DNA of 64,000 nucleotides from Chromohalobacter sp. 11-W (GTDB lineage: Bacteria > Pseudomonadota > Gammaproteobacteria > Pseudomonadales > Halomonadaceae). Location: contig NZ_JARANZ010000010.1 in the NCBI RefSeq assembly GCF_029889905.1, forward strand, positions 62,001 to 126,000, read 5' to 3'. How positions within the stretch are numbered: position 1 is the first letter of the stretch; each line of letters starts with the position of its first letter. Both the position numbers and the translations under genes were made by a program. A model generated the notes under the pieces. That model made no database searches. It was not told the DNA's origin and worked only from the letters and a program-made list of their open reading frames with translations. Shown here in pieces: positions 16,580 to 24,051 of this stretch.

Positions 16580-18232
16580 ATGTATAATTTATTTTCAAGG
16601 CTGAGCTTCCTGCGTCCGGTTTTGACGACGGACTTCCTGACCTTTTTGGTGAGCCTTGGTGTTACATTGTTTTATAATACGCCTTTTTGGGGTGAGGTTT
16701 TTGATTATATCTCTCCAGCAGGAATAATGGACTGGTTGCTTTTGCTCGAGTATGGGGTTGTTCTTACTTTTTTGCAGTTTTTTGTATTTGTCTTTTTAGT
16801 GAATCGTTGGCTGGCGAAACCTTTTCTTGTCGCCATAATATGTTTGGCAGCGGCCGTTAACTTTTATACAAGCCGTTATGGCGTATACTTCAATACCGAT
16901 ATGGTGAACAACGTTCTGCAGACGGATACCAAGGAAGCTGGTGAGCTGTTTACTTGGGGGTTCCTTGGATACATGATTGTTTATGCCGCTATTCCTTCAC
17001 TGTTTGTTATCTGGGTGCGTATAAAAAGAGAGAGCCTTTTGAGGTCTGTTTTGAGACGCGCAGTGGTGGTGCTAGCAAGCACCCTGGTATTGAGCGGCTT
17101 CATTTTACTGACATTTCAAAGCGTGTCGGCTTTGATGAGGACGCATCATGAGCTGCGTTTCTTGGTCACTCCGGGTAACGCGATAGTCTCTGCTGTTCAA
17201 GCTTTAGCTCCTGCACAAGCTCCTCTGCCTGATAAGAAAATTCCGCTTGAGAGCGATGCGAAACTGGCAGACGCGGCATCGAATGGCAATAGCAAGCCTA
17301 AGCTGCTCGTCATTGTGGTCGGGGAGACGATGCGGGCTGCCAATTGGGGTCTCAATGGCTATGAGAGGCAGACAACACCGAAGTTGAATGATCGCAACGT
17401 GATCAATTTTCCTCATGTAACATCTTGTGGCACAAGCACGGCAGTTTCTTTACCTTGCATGTTCTCTCCGCTTGGTCACGATGACTATGACGAGCGCTAT
17501 ATTAAAAGTCATGAGTCACTTCTTGATGTGTTAAAGCATGCCGGTATCGATGTGGAATGGATTGATAACCAATCGGGATGCAAAGGAGTCTGCGAAGGCG
17601 TTAAAAATGAGACACTGTCCCAGCAGGGTTTTCCTGGTCTTTGTGCATCGGGCCGCTGCTATGATGAGGCTCTTGCCGAGCGTTTAAAAGATGAGTTGAA
17701 GAAAACTTCGGGTTCTAACGATGATAAAGTCATTGTGTTGCACCAGTTAGGTAATCATGGTCCTAGTTATTACCAGCGTTATCCTAAGGCTTTTAGCAGG
17801 TTTGCCCCGGTATGTGAAACTGCTGATTTAAATAAATGTCAAAAAAATGAGATTGTAAATGCATATGACAATGGCGTTCTTTACACCGATAGTGTCTTAG
17901 ATAGTATGATTGCCGCCTTAAAATCTCAGTCTCAATATTCGGCTGCCATGTTGTATGTGGCCGATCATGGTGAGTCGTTAGGTGAAAATGGTGTTTATTT
18001 ACATGGATTGCCTTACTCAATCGCACCGAAAGAACAAACGCATGTACCCATGACGTGGTGGTTGGATAAGGATTTTATTGGCTCCACGGGACTGAATGAT
18101 GATTGTTTATATAAAAATGCAGACGGCAAATATAGTCATGGCAATTTGTTTTCAAGCATTCTGGGGTTGATGCAAGTAGCAACATCGGTCTATAAGCCCG
18201 ATCAAGACATAACATCGGCGTGTCGTGCATGA
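16580..18232 (+). CDS. eptA: lipid A phosphoethanolamine transferase
   Basis: 550-residue EptA/MCR-type enzyme that moves phosphoethanolamine from phosphatidylethanolamine to lipid A, lowering negative charge and polymyxin binding. Five N-terminal membrane spans cover about residues 1-180, followed by a periplasmic alkaline-phosphatase-fold domain. Visible zinc-site elements are VVGETMRAANWG, the nucleophile Thr285 in SCGTSTAVSLPCMFS, and ADHGESLGE plus LHG near the C-terminus. Six or more periplasmic Cys fit the family's disulfides. Start ATG 16580 has AGGTGAGG upstream; a TTG at 16544 is less likely. It is cotranscribed with pap2. The product releases diacylglycerol, the DgkA substrate. Confidence 0.95.
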   Translation: MYNLFSRLSFLRPVLTTDFLTFLVSLGVTLFYNTPFWGEVFDYISPAGIMDWLLLLEYGVVLTFLQFFVFVFLVNRWLAKPFLVAIICLAAAVNFYTSRYGVYFNTDMVNNVLQTDTKEAGELFTWGFLGYMIVYAAIPSLFVIWVRIKRESLLRSVLRRAVVVLASTLVLSGFILLTFQSVSALMRTHHELRFLVTPGNAIVSAVQALAPAQAPLPDKKIPLESDAKLADAASNGNSKPKLLVIVVGETMRAANWGLNGYERQTTPKLNDRNVINFPHVTSCGTSTAVSLPCMFSPLGHDDYDERYIKSHESLLDVLKHAGIDVEWIDNQSGCKGVCEGVKNETLSQQGFPGLCASGRCYDEALAERLKDELKKTSGSNDDKVIVLHQLGNHGPSYYQRYPKAFSRFAPVCETADLNKCQKNEIVNAYDNGVLYTDSVLDSMIAALKSQSQYSAAMLYVADHGESLGENGVYLHGLPYSIAPKEQTHVPMTWWLDKDFIGSTGLNDDCLYKNADGKYSHGNLFSSILGLMQVATSVYKPDQDITSACRA

Positions 18233-18276
18233 CTTTAAAATCTTACCTGCAGTGGCACCGAGCTGGGGAGTGTATG

Positions 18277-18510
18277 ATGGTTTATAGGTTTCAGTATGAC
18301 GTGTTAGCAAGGCCTTTTCGGATTATAAGAAACTTAGCCAAGGCCGTCCGTAGTATAGCTGGCGAGGCTCTCTTTAGATGTTTCTTTTTCGAGGCCTGTA
18401 TTTTTACTTTATACATTTTTATTGGGACACTCGTTGTGCCTTTTGCACTGGCGCTTGGTTTTTATAAGATCGTCAGGTATGTTCTTGCGAAGGTCGGCGG
18501 AGGGGCGTGA
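18277..18510 (+). CDS. small membrane protein downstream of eptA
   Basis: 77 residues, not recognised. It has a basic N-terminal third and one long hydrophobic segment (about residues 38-65) ending in a basic tail. ATG 18277 has GGGGAG 6 nt upstream; an alternative ATG at 18229 would overlap the eptA stop as ATGA and add 16 residues. It is the last gene of the pap2-eptA operon, since its stop abuts a perfect 16-bp terminator stem. A small partner or regulator of EptA is a guess from position only. Confidence 0.6.
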   Translation: MVYRFQYDVLARPFRIIRNLAKAVRSIAGEALFRCFFFEACIFTLYIFIGTLVVPFALALGFYKIVRYVLAKVGGGA

Positions 18511-18545
18511 ATTGAAAGAGCCGCCTTGAGGCGGCTCTTTCAATT
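18510..18545. terminator. perfect 16-bp bidirectional terminator
   Basis: A perfect 16-bp inverted repeat (18510-18525 and 18530-18545) around the loop TTGA. It starts on the last base of the small-protein stop codon and reaches into the stop codon of the convergent cytochrome b561 gene. The A/T-rich outer part gives a T run in both directions. Confidence 0.88.
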
Positions 18546-19092
18546 ATTCTTGGCGTTTTTTTGTTTTTTTACCAGTAAGCATTGCCTTGGCAAGATTTTG
18601 TTTTGTTAACTTGCTTGAAATTGTTACACCAACAACATGTAGTATTGCTGCAATAAGAAGGGCGTTTCCTAATATTGGGTGTACAGTTTCTATCAGTGTG
18701 TTTTCTTGAAAGGTGTGCGTTGTTAGAAGCCAGCCCAATATTGCTTGCAGGCCAAGTCCTCCTAATAGTAAAAAGACCATGGCGCTGCCGGCGGGATTGT
18801 GGCCGTCATAATGTCGTTCATGCCCATGTCGCATGTTTCGTAAATGTTGAAATATTTCTTTTGGTGAGTAAGTGAAATTGATGAACCGTGCGTGTCGAGT
18901 CCCTATTATTCCCCATATGATTCGTAATACTATTGCTACGCCTACTGTATACCCTGCCCATTCATGTAGTGTCTGCCATTGGCCAGAGCTCACCCAGGCT
19001 GTCATGAATGCTATAGCCAATGTCCAGTGAAGTATCCTTACTATTGGGTCCCAGATCTTTAACTTTTGTGGATGTTCTTCTCTATGCGCCAT
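18544..19092 (-). CDS. cytochrome b561 family protein
   Basis: 182-residue four-helix b-type cytochrome (cytochrome b561/Ni-Fe-hydrogenase b subunit family). Heme-ligand histidines are visible in RILHWTLA (about residue 22), LHEWAGY and the late LHVVGV, with the typical WDPIVRILHW opening. It moves electrons within the inner membrane; the partner is unknown. ATG 19092 has GGAGA 6 nt upstream. The 12-residue longer frame from 19128 lacks this. It is the last AT-rich gene of the island and is convergent with the eptA operon. Confidence 0.88.
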   Translation of the reverse strand: MAHREEHPQKLKIWDPIVRILHWTLAIAFMTAWVSSGQWQTLHEWAGYTVGVAIVLRIIWGIIGTRHARFINFTYSPKEIFQHLRNMRHGHERHYDGHNPAGSAMVFLLLGGLGLQAILGWLLTTHTFQENTLIETVHPILGNALLIAAILHVVGVTISSKLTKQNLAKAMLTGKKTKKRQE

Positions 19093-19310
19093 CAGGTTTC
19101 TCCATTCTTGGTATGAAGCAAAAGCCAATAGGTTTGGTCTATTGATTAAGCAGAAGCTATTGGAGGTTATATGGTAAGAAAATATTCTGATGCCTTACTT
19201 AAAGAGCGCGGTGGTTCTATGTTCAGGTTGGATAGCGTGTTATCTCGGTTCGAGCCCCCCTCTTGAACAGGCAGTCATGGCGCTTAAGTGATGTGATGAT
19301 GGCTATATAT

Positions 19311-19697
19311 TCACATGAAAAGCCTGACCAAGAGCGCGGCACAAGCGACCCAGGTGGCAATGATGACACCAGCCGCCAGGCGACTGACTGGTCTAGCGAT
19401 TGCTTTGTCGGCTGCTTTCCTGTGCTCTTCCATTACTCTGGAGGGGATGAGTCGGACGACTATCAGGATCCCGAGGGGCACGATCACCAGATCGTCCAGA
19501 TAGCCAAGCACTGGGATGAAATCCGGGATCAAGTCGATGGGTGACACCGCGTACGCAGTGACAACCAGCGCTAGAATTTTAACGACGCACGGTGTGCGCG
19601 GGTCGTGCGCGGCAAGCCAGATCGCATGTACGTCCCGCTTGAGTGCGCGCGCCCATTGCTGGGCGCTCAGCAATAGCTTTGTTGTTATAAAGACCAT
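19311..19697 (-). CDS. DUF1232 / YkvA-family membrane protein
   Basis: 128 residues with the DUF1232 signature YAVSPIDLIPDFIPVLGYLDDL at about 47-68. Membrane spans flank it and a last one lies at about 106-125. Function is not established for the family. ATG 19697 immediately follows a GTG alternative at 19700. It lies 3 bp downstream of the His-tailed MFS gene and is almost certainly cotranscribed with it. GC content returns to the chromosomal level here, marking the right edge of the island. Confidence 0.85.
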   Translation of the reverse strand: MVFITTKLLLSAQQWARALKRDVHAIWLAAHDPRTPCVVKILALVVTAYAVSPIDLIPDFIPVLGYLDDLVIVPLGILIVVRLIPSRVMEEHRKAADKAIARPVSRLAAGVIIATWVACAALLVRLFM

Positions 19698-19700
19698 CAC

Positions 19701-21074
19701 TCATCTAGGCCATTGCGGGTGATGATGATCGATCACGAAGGCATGACGATGTCGAGCTCTTGGGTGATGATGAGAGTGGCGATGCGGTTCAGGTCCCTCC
19801 CAGCCCTCATGTTCATGCTGGTGGTGGTCGTCATGGTAATGCAGGTGGGAGTGCTCCACAGGAGCATGGCCATGCTCGAGCGCCACCGGGTCCCGTGATG
19901 GCCAGACACGGATCGCGAGTGTCGTAGACACCAGCGCGATCGCCCCTAGCAGGGCGAAGGTCTCGATCAGGCCCGCCTGCGACCCGAACCAGCCGGCCAG
20001 CGGATAGGAGACCAGCCAGCAGCCATGCGATAGCGAGAACTGCGCGGCGAACAACGCCGGACGGTCCTCGGGCTGGCACGATTGCTTGAGTAGGTGCCCA
20101 GTAGGCGTCATGACCAGCGAGGCGCCGGCACCCAGCAAGAACCACAGCCCTAGTAGCCCCACGAACCCGGGTGCCAGCAGGCCAAGAAAGAGGCTTAGTG
20201 TCATCAGAACGCCGCCCGCGAGCATGAGCGGACGTTCTCGCGTGCGCTCCAGCACTTTCGGCAGCAGCAGGGCCACCAGCATCGAGCCGCCTCCGACTGC
20301 CGCGAAAGCCATGGCCACTGCCTGCGCGCCCAGGCCCAGGGAAGAACGCACGTAGACCACAGTGTTGACGATCTGCATGGCCCCGGCCGCCGAGACCACC
20401 ATGTTCAGGGCCAGCAGTCCGCGCAGTCGCGGCGTCTTCAGGTAGATCCGCATGCCGTGGGAGACCTTGCGCCACACGCTTGGTACCTCGTCCTCCGTTG
20501 CCTTGGGCGACGGCAACATCACCGAGACCACTAGGCCGGCCGAGACCAGGAAGGCCAGGCCATTGAGCAGGAACAATACATCGAAGCTCATCACCATCAA
20601 TAGCGCCGCGGCGGCCATGGGACTGAGCAGGTTCTCGAGGTCATAGGCGAGCCGCGACAGCGACAGCGCGCGGGTGTACTGCCCCTCGTCCTGGAGCAGA
20701 TCCGGAATCGTTGCCTGGAAGACCGGGGTGAAGCCCGCCGAGGCGGCGTTGAGCAGGAAGATCAGCACATAGACCTGCCAGATTTCGGTGACGAAGGGCA
20801 GCGCGCAGACCACGGACGCCCGCAGCAGATCCAGGCTGACCAGCAGAGTGCGGCGCGGCAGACGCGAGGCGTAGGCCCCGACCACCGGTGCGATGCCCAC
20901 ATAGGCCAACATCTTGATCGCTAGTGCCGTGCCTAGCACGACTCCTGCCTGCCCGGACGCTAGGTCATGGGCCAGCAATGCCAGGGCGACCGTCGTTAGC
21001 CCGGTGCCGGCGAGGGCGGTGACCTGGGCCAGGAACAAATGGCGATAGCGACGGTGACTCAGCACTTCGAGCAT
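19701..21074 (-). CDS. MFS transporter with His-rich C-terminal tail (NreB-like metal efflux)
   Basis: 457-residue major facilitator with 12 predicted membrane spans in the first 395 residues. The cytoplasmic C-terminal tail holds 20 His among its last 58 residues (runs such as HSHLHYHDDHHQHEHE). This tail is the hallmark of NreB-type nickel-resistance transporters and other divalent-metal exporters, where it likely binds metal. It is cotranscribed with the DUF1232 gene and sits downstream of the two-component system. Nickel, cobalt or zinc export is the best inference; the metal is not decidable from sequence. Confidence 0.82.
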   Translation of the reverse strand: MLEVLSHRRYRHLFLAQVTALAGTGLTTVALALLAHDLASGQAGVVLGTALAIKMLAYVGIAPVVGAYASRLPRRTLLVSLDLLRASVVCALPFVTEIWQVYVLIFLLNAASAGFTPVFQATIPDLLQDEGQYTRALSLSRLAYDLENLLSPMAAAALLMVMSFDVLFLLNGLAFLVSAGLVVSVMLPSPKATEDEVPSVWRKVSHGMRIYLKTPRLRGLLALNMVVSAAGAMQIVNTVVYVRSSLGLGAQAVAMAFAAVGGGSMLVALLLPKVLERTRERPLMLAGGVLMTLSLFLGLLAPGFVGLLGLWFLLGAGASLVMTPTGHLLKQSCQPEDRPALFAAQFSLSHGCWLVSYPLAGWFGSQAGLIETFALLGAIALVSTTLAIRVWPSRDPVALEHGHAPVEHSHLHYHDDHHQHEHEGWEGPEPHRHSHHHPRARHRHAFVIDHHHPQWPR

Positions 21075-21228
21075 GCGACTCTCCTTGCGGCGTGGCGGTC
21101 GGTTACAGGCGGCATGTGTAGTAAAAAGTCAGGGGGATGTGCTGTTGCTTGTCTTGGTAAGACCTTGTGGTGTTCAAATCAATGGAAGATGTAGTACATA
21201 AGCCTAGCCTTGACGAGCCTGATGCAAC

Positions 21229-22632
21229 TTATTGTGCCTGCCAGGTGATCGTGGCCTCCAACCCATGTTCAGGACGATTGCGCAGTTGGAGTGTCGCCTG
21301 CTGACGCTGAGCCAGTTCGACGACGATGGAGAGTCCCAGCCCGCTGCCGGTGGTGCGTTGGTCTGAGGCGCGACGGAAACGCTCGGTCACCTTCTCGAGC
21401 AGGTCTTCGGGGATGCCGGGGCCGCTGTCACGGACGCGGATTTGTGCGCCCCCTTGCGTGGTCTCGCCGAGCTCGACCTCTACATGGCCGCCTTCCGGGG
21501 TGTAACGCAGGGCGTTGTCGAGCAGGTTGCGGAAAAGAATGCCGACTTCGGTTTCATCGGCATGAACGCGCAGCTGTTTGAGACCTTCGAGCGTCAATTG
21601 CTGTTGGCGCTCATGAGCGAGGGGCCACAAGTCGGCCATGAGGTCGATGACGATGGGGTAGAGGTCGATCGGAGCGGTGCGACTATCCGGTGTGCGATCC
21701 AGCCGCGCCAGGACCAGCAGCTGTTCGACGACGCGTTGCAGGCGTTCGACGCCGGTATAAGCCTTTTGCAGCGATGCTGTCTCCCCAGCTTGGACATTGT
21801 CTAGGTGGATACGCAACGCGGCCAGCGGGGTGCGCAGTTCATGCGCGGCGTCGGCGGTGAAACGGCGTTCGCGTTCCAAGGTTTCGCCCAGCCGGTCGAT
21901 GAAGTCGTTCAGCGACTGGTGTAATCCCTCCAACTCACGGGGCACGTCGAGCTCGATATGCCGAAGATCGCGGGCATGCCGTCCTTGCACCTGATCCGAC
22001 AGGCGTCGAATCGGAGTCAGGCCACGGCGAATGATGCGGTTCATCAGCCACAGCATGAGCGGCAACAGAGCCACCATTGGGATGAGGTTGTTCCAGGTGA
22101 TGCGCTCGACTATTTCGCGCTGAAAATTGCTGCGTTGGCCCATGCTGAGCCACAGGTCGTGGCGTTCGTCGAACATGCTGAAGACGCGCCAGCGATGGCC
22201 GGCATAGTCGACCCAGCGAAAGCCTTCTTCATCGGGGGCAGGGAAAGATCCATCTTGTGTCCATTTTCCCTGGAGTAGGCGTGGTGTTTTGTCGGACTTC
22301 CATAGGCCCAGCGCAAGTTTGCGTTCTTCCTCGTGATAAAGCTTGGTCGGCGTGGTGTCATCGCCATCGAGTGCGACGGGCTGGCCATCGTGATAGAGGC
22401 GCGCCGGGTAATCGGGGATACTGAGCTGGTTGGCCAGTCGTTTGAACGCGTCATCGCTGGCGTTTTCCGGTAGTTGGCCGGCGACAATGCGGCTGTGGAG
22501 GCTGAGTTGGGTGTCGAGCACTTCTTCCAGCTCGTGATCGGTGATCAAATACGAGGCAAGCACCGCCACGCCACCGGACACGACGAGTACTAGCGTCAGC
22601 GTGCGGAGCAGGTAATAGCGAATGGACGTCAT
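21229..22632 (-). CDS. sensor histidine kinase, PmrB/QseC type
   Basis: 467 residues. First membrane span is at about 8-31, with a periplasmic sensor region at 32-180 that begins with an ELEE (ExxE) motif at 34-37. The second span is at about 182-200, then HAMP. The dimerisation/phosphoacceptor region has His264 in RFTADAAHELRTPLAALR, and the ATPase domain has RNLLDNALRYTPEGG, RDSGPGIP and TGSGLGLSIV. ATG 22632 overlaps the response-regulator stop as ATGA; the longer frame from 22869 runs into that gene. PmrA-type boxes near target genes suggest a PmrB role, but QseC-type signals cannot be excluded. Confidence 0.9.
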   Translation of the reverse strand: MTSIRYYLLRTLTLVLVVSGGVAVLASYLITDHELEEVLDTQLSLHSRIVAGQLPENASDDAFKRLANQLSIPDYPARLYHDGQPVALDGDDTTPTKLYHEEERKLALGLWKSDKTPRLLQGKWTQDGSFPAPDEEGFRWVDYAGHRWRVFSMFDERHDLWLSMGQRSNFQREIVERITWNNLIPMVALLPLMLWLMNRIIRRGLTPIRRLSDQVQGRHARDLRHIELDVPRELEGLHQSLNDFIDRLGETLERERRFTADAAHELRTPLAALRIHLDNVQAGETASLQKAYTGVERLQRVVEQLLVLARLDRTPDSRTAPIDLYPIVIDLMADLWPLAHERQQQLTLEGLKQLRVHADETEVGILFRNLLDNALRYTPEGGHVEVELGETTQGGAQIRVRDSGPGIPEDLLEKVTERFRRASDQRTTGSGLGLSIVVELAQRQQATLQLRNRPEHGLEATITWQAQ

Positions 22633-23291
22633 ACTGCGCGACGATCCAGGCGATAACCGATACCACGGACGGTCATGATGAGCGACTTGCCGAGTTTCTT
22701 GCGCAGATGGTGAACGTGGACCTCCACTGCGTTCGAGGCGACTTCCTCTCCCCAGCCGTAGAGCAGGCTTTCCAGCCGGGGGCGCGAGAGCACCTTGTCG
22801 GGGTGGCGTGCCAGTTCGAGCAATAGGGCGTATTCGCGGCGCCCAAGCGCGATGTCCTGTCCTTGCCAACTGACGCTGTGACTGGCTTCGTCGATGCTCA
22901 AGGCGCCGAGTGTCAGGGTGCGTGACGCGCGGCCCTCGGCGCGCCGCGTGATGACGCGCAGGCGTGCCAGCAATTCCTGTAGATTGAAGGGCTTGAGTAC
23001 GTAATCGTCAGCGCCGGCATCGAGTCCACGAATGCGTTCTTCGACGGCATCGCGTGCGGTGAGGATGAGTATTGGCAGTCCGGAAGCTTGGCGTAGATGC
23101 TGGAGCACTGCCATGCCATCCATGTCGGGTAGCCCCAGGTCGAGGATCATGGCACTGAATGCCTCGTTTTGGGCAGCTTCGATAGCATGATGGCCTTCGG
23201 TGAACCAATCCACTGTATAGGCTTCGCGGGTGAGTGCGGTCTTGATGCCATCGCCCAGAAGCGGATCGTCTTCGACCAAGAGTATACGCAT
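22629..23291 (-). CDS. OmpR-family response regulator, PmrA/QseB type
   Basis: 220-residue response regulator. The receiver has acidic EDD at 7-9, phospho-acceptor Asp51 (MILDLGLPDMDG), a Thr (LTARD) and Lys in VLKPFN. The winged-helix output domain has EVHVHHLRKKLG and RGIGYRL. ATG 23291 has GGAGG upstream. It is upstream of, and overlaps by 4 nt, the kinase gene. A perfect CTTAAG-N5-CTTAAG repeat 44 nt upstream suggests autoregulation. Identical or near-identical repeats precede the lipid A genes at 11.6-15.8 kb, so this protein is the best candidate for their activator. Confidence 0.92.
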   Translation of the reverse strand: MRILLVEDDPLLGDGIKTALTREAYTVDWFTEGHHAIEAAQNEAFSAMILDLGLPDMDGMAVLQHLRQASGLPILILTARDAVEERIRGLDAGADDYVLKPFNLQELLARLRVITRRAEGRASRTLTLGALSIDEASHSVSWQGQDIALGRREYALLLELARHPDKVLSRPRLESLLYGWGEEVASNAVEVHVHHLRKKLGKSLIMTVRGIGYRLDRRAV

Positions 23292-23335
23292 GGGGCCTCC
23301 TCGGTATTGGCGCCAGCGTAGCATGATGCGTAAAG

Positions 23336-23352
23336 CTTAAGTCTTTCTTAAG
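23336..23352. promoter_or_regulatory. perfect PmrA-type box upstream of the response regulator
   Basis: CTTAAG-TCTTT-CTTAAG fits YTTAAK-N5-YTTAAK at every position and lies 44 nt upstream of the response-regulator ATG. It overlaps the last codons of the SDR-like gene. It is the GC-rich-side counterpart of the boxes in the AT-rich island and points to autoregulation. Confidence 0.72.
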
Positions 23353-23953
23353 GCGGGGTGAAACCATCGGCCGCTGCACGCCGACGCTGATAGGAATGAA
23401 TGTGGCCTCGCCATTGGGCTGCAAGGGAAGGATGATTGTGTCGCTCGATGGCCTGTATCACGCGCCGTGCGGCGTGGTTTAGCGCCGTCAAGTGATGGAC
23501 ATGGGGAATGTCCTCGGGCGCTAGGTGCGAATAGCGGGCGCGCTTCGGGGCGGGGTCGACGCTAAGTACGAGCCTGTCTGGCCGCGACGATTCCCGCACC
23601 CGCGAGACACATTGGCGCCGTGACCGACTTTCGTTTGCCGTGACGAGGCCGATATCGACATGCAGTGCACCCTCGACGCTCATAGCGTCATTCGTGTCGG
23701 TCGATCGCACATGAATCAGCATCTCGATACCGGCGCGCGCCACGGTCTCACGGCAGCATGCTTGTTGTGTCTGACATGTGGCCGCCATGGGCTGGACGCG
23801 CGTCGGCATGCCGCGCACCTGTCGCTCGAGTGCGGCCTGGTTCTCGCCCAACGTCCATAACAAGGCACCCCGCGGTAGCAACCAATCGATGAGGGTTTCC
23901 GCGAAAGGTGTATCAGCGCCCGTGATGAGAATGCGACGTTCCGACCAATCCAT
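23348..23953 (-). CDS. hypothetical protein with degenerate SDR-like N-terminus
   Basis: 201 residues. The first 40 (RILITGADTPFAETLIDWLLPRG) look like an SDR Rossmann start with a T-G-A-x-T-P-F variant in place of TGxxxGxG, but no YxxxK active site is visible. The middle and end are Arg- and His-rich and unlike known SDRs. It may be a diverged, non-enzymatic SDR or a decaying gene. The start ATG 23953 is clear. A PmrA-like repeat lies 53 nt upstream and the two-component genes follow 56 bp downstream, so it may be a regulon member. Confidence 0.6.
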   Translation of the reverse strand: MDWSERRILITGADTPFAETLIDWLLPRGALLWTLGENQAALERQVRGMPTRVQPMAATCQTQQACCRETVARAGIEMLIHVRSTDTNDAMSVEGALHVDIGLVTANESRSRRQCVSRVRESSRPDRLVLSVDPAPKRARYSHLAPEDIPHVHHLTALNHAARRVIQAIERHNHPSLAAQWRGHIHSYQRRRAAADGFTPP

Positions 23954-24006
23954 GAGTTACCTGCCGATGGCGGAGATGAAAGAATCGCAACGCTCGCACG
24001 GTAACG

Positions 24007-24023
24007 CTTAAGAGATGCTTACG
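24007..24023. promoter_or_regulatory. PmrA-like box upstream of the SDR-like gene
   Basis: CTTAAG-AGATG-CTTACG has one mismatch to YTTAAK-N5-YTTAAK and lies 53 nt upstream of the ATG at 23953, in the short gap after hpxO. Confidence 0.5.
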
Positions 24024-24051
24024 TCGCTCACGGAGACGCCAGTCCCAATGT

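Noticed and set aside
19137-19160. Possible PmrA box upstream of cytochrome b561
   Set aside because: Only one half (CTTAAT on the minus strand) fits; the other hexamer does not, so b561 was not counted as a regulon member.
19225-19270. TCGGTTCGAGCCCCCC resembling a tRNA T-arm at the right edge of the AT-rich island
   Set aside because: The flanking five bases do not pair across the loop and there is no acceptor stem or CCA, so it is not evidence of a tRNA attachment site.
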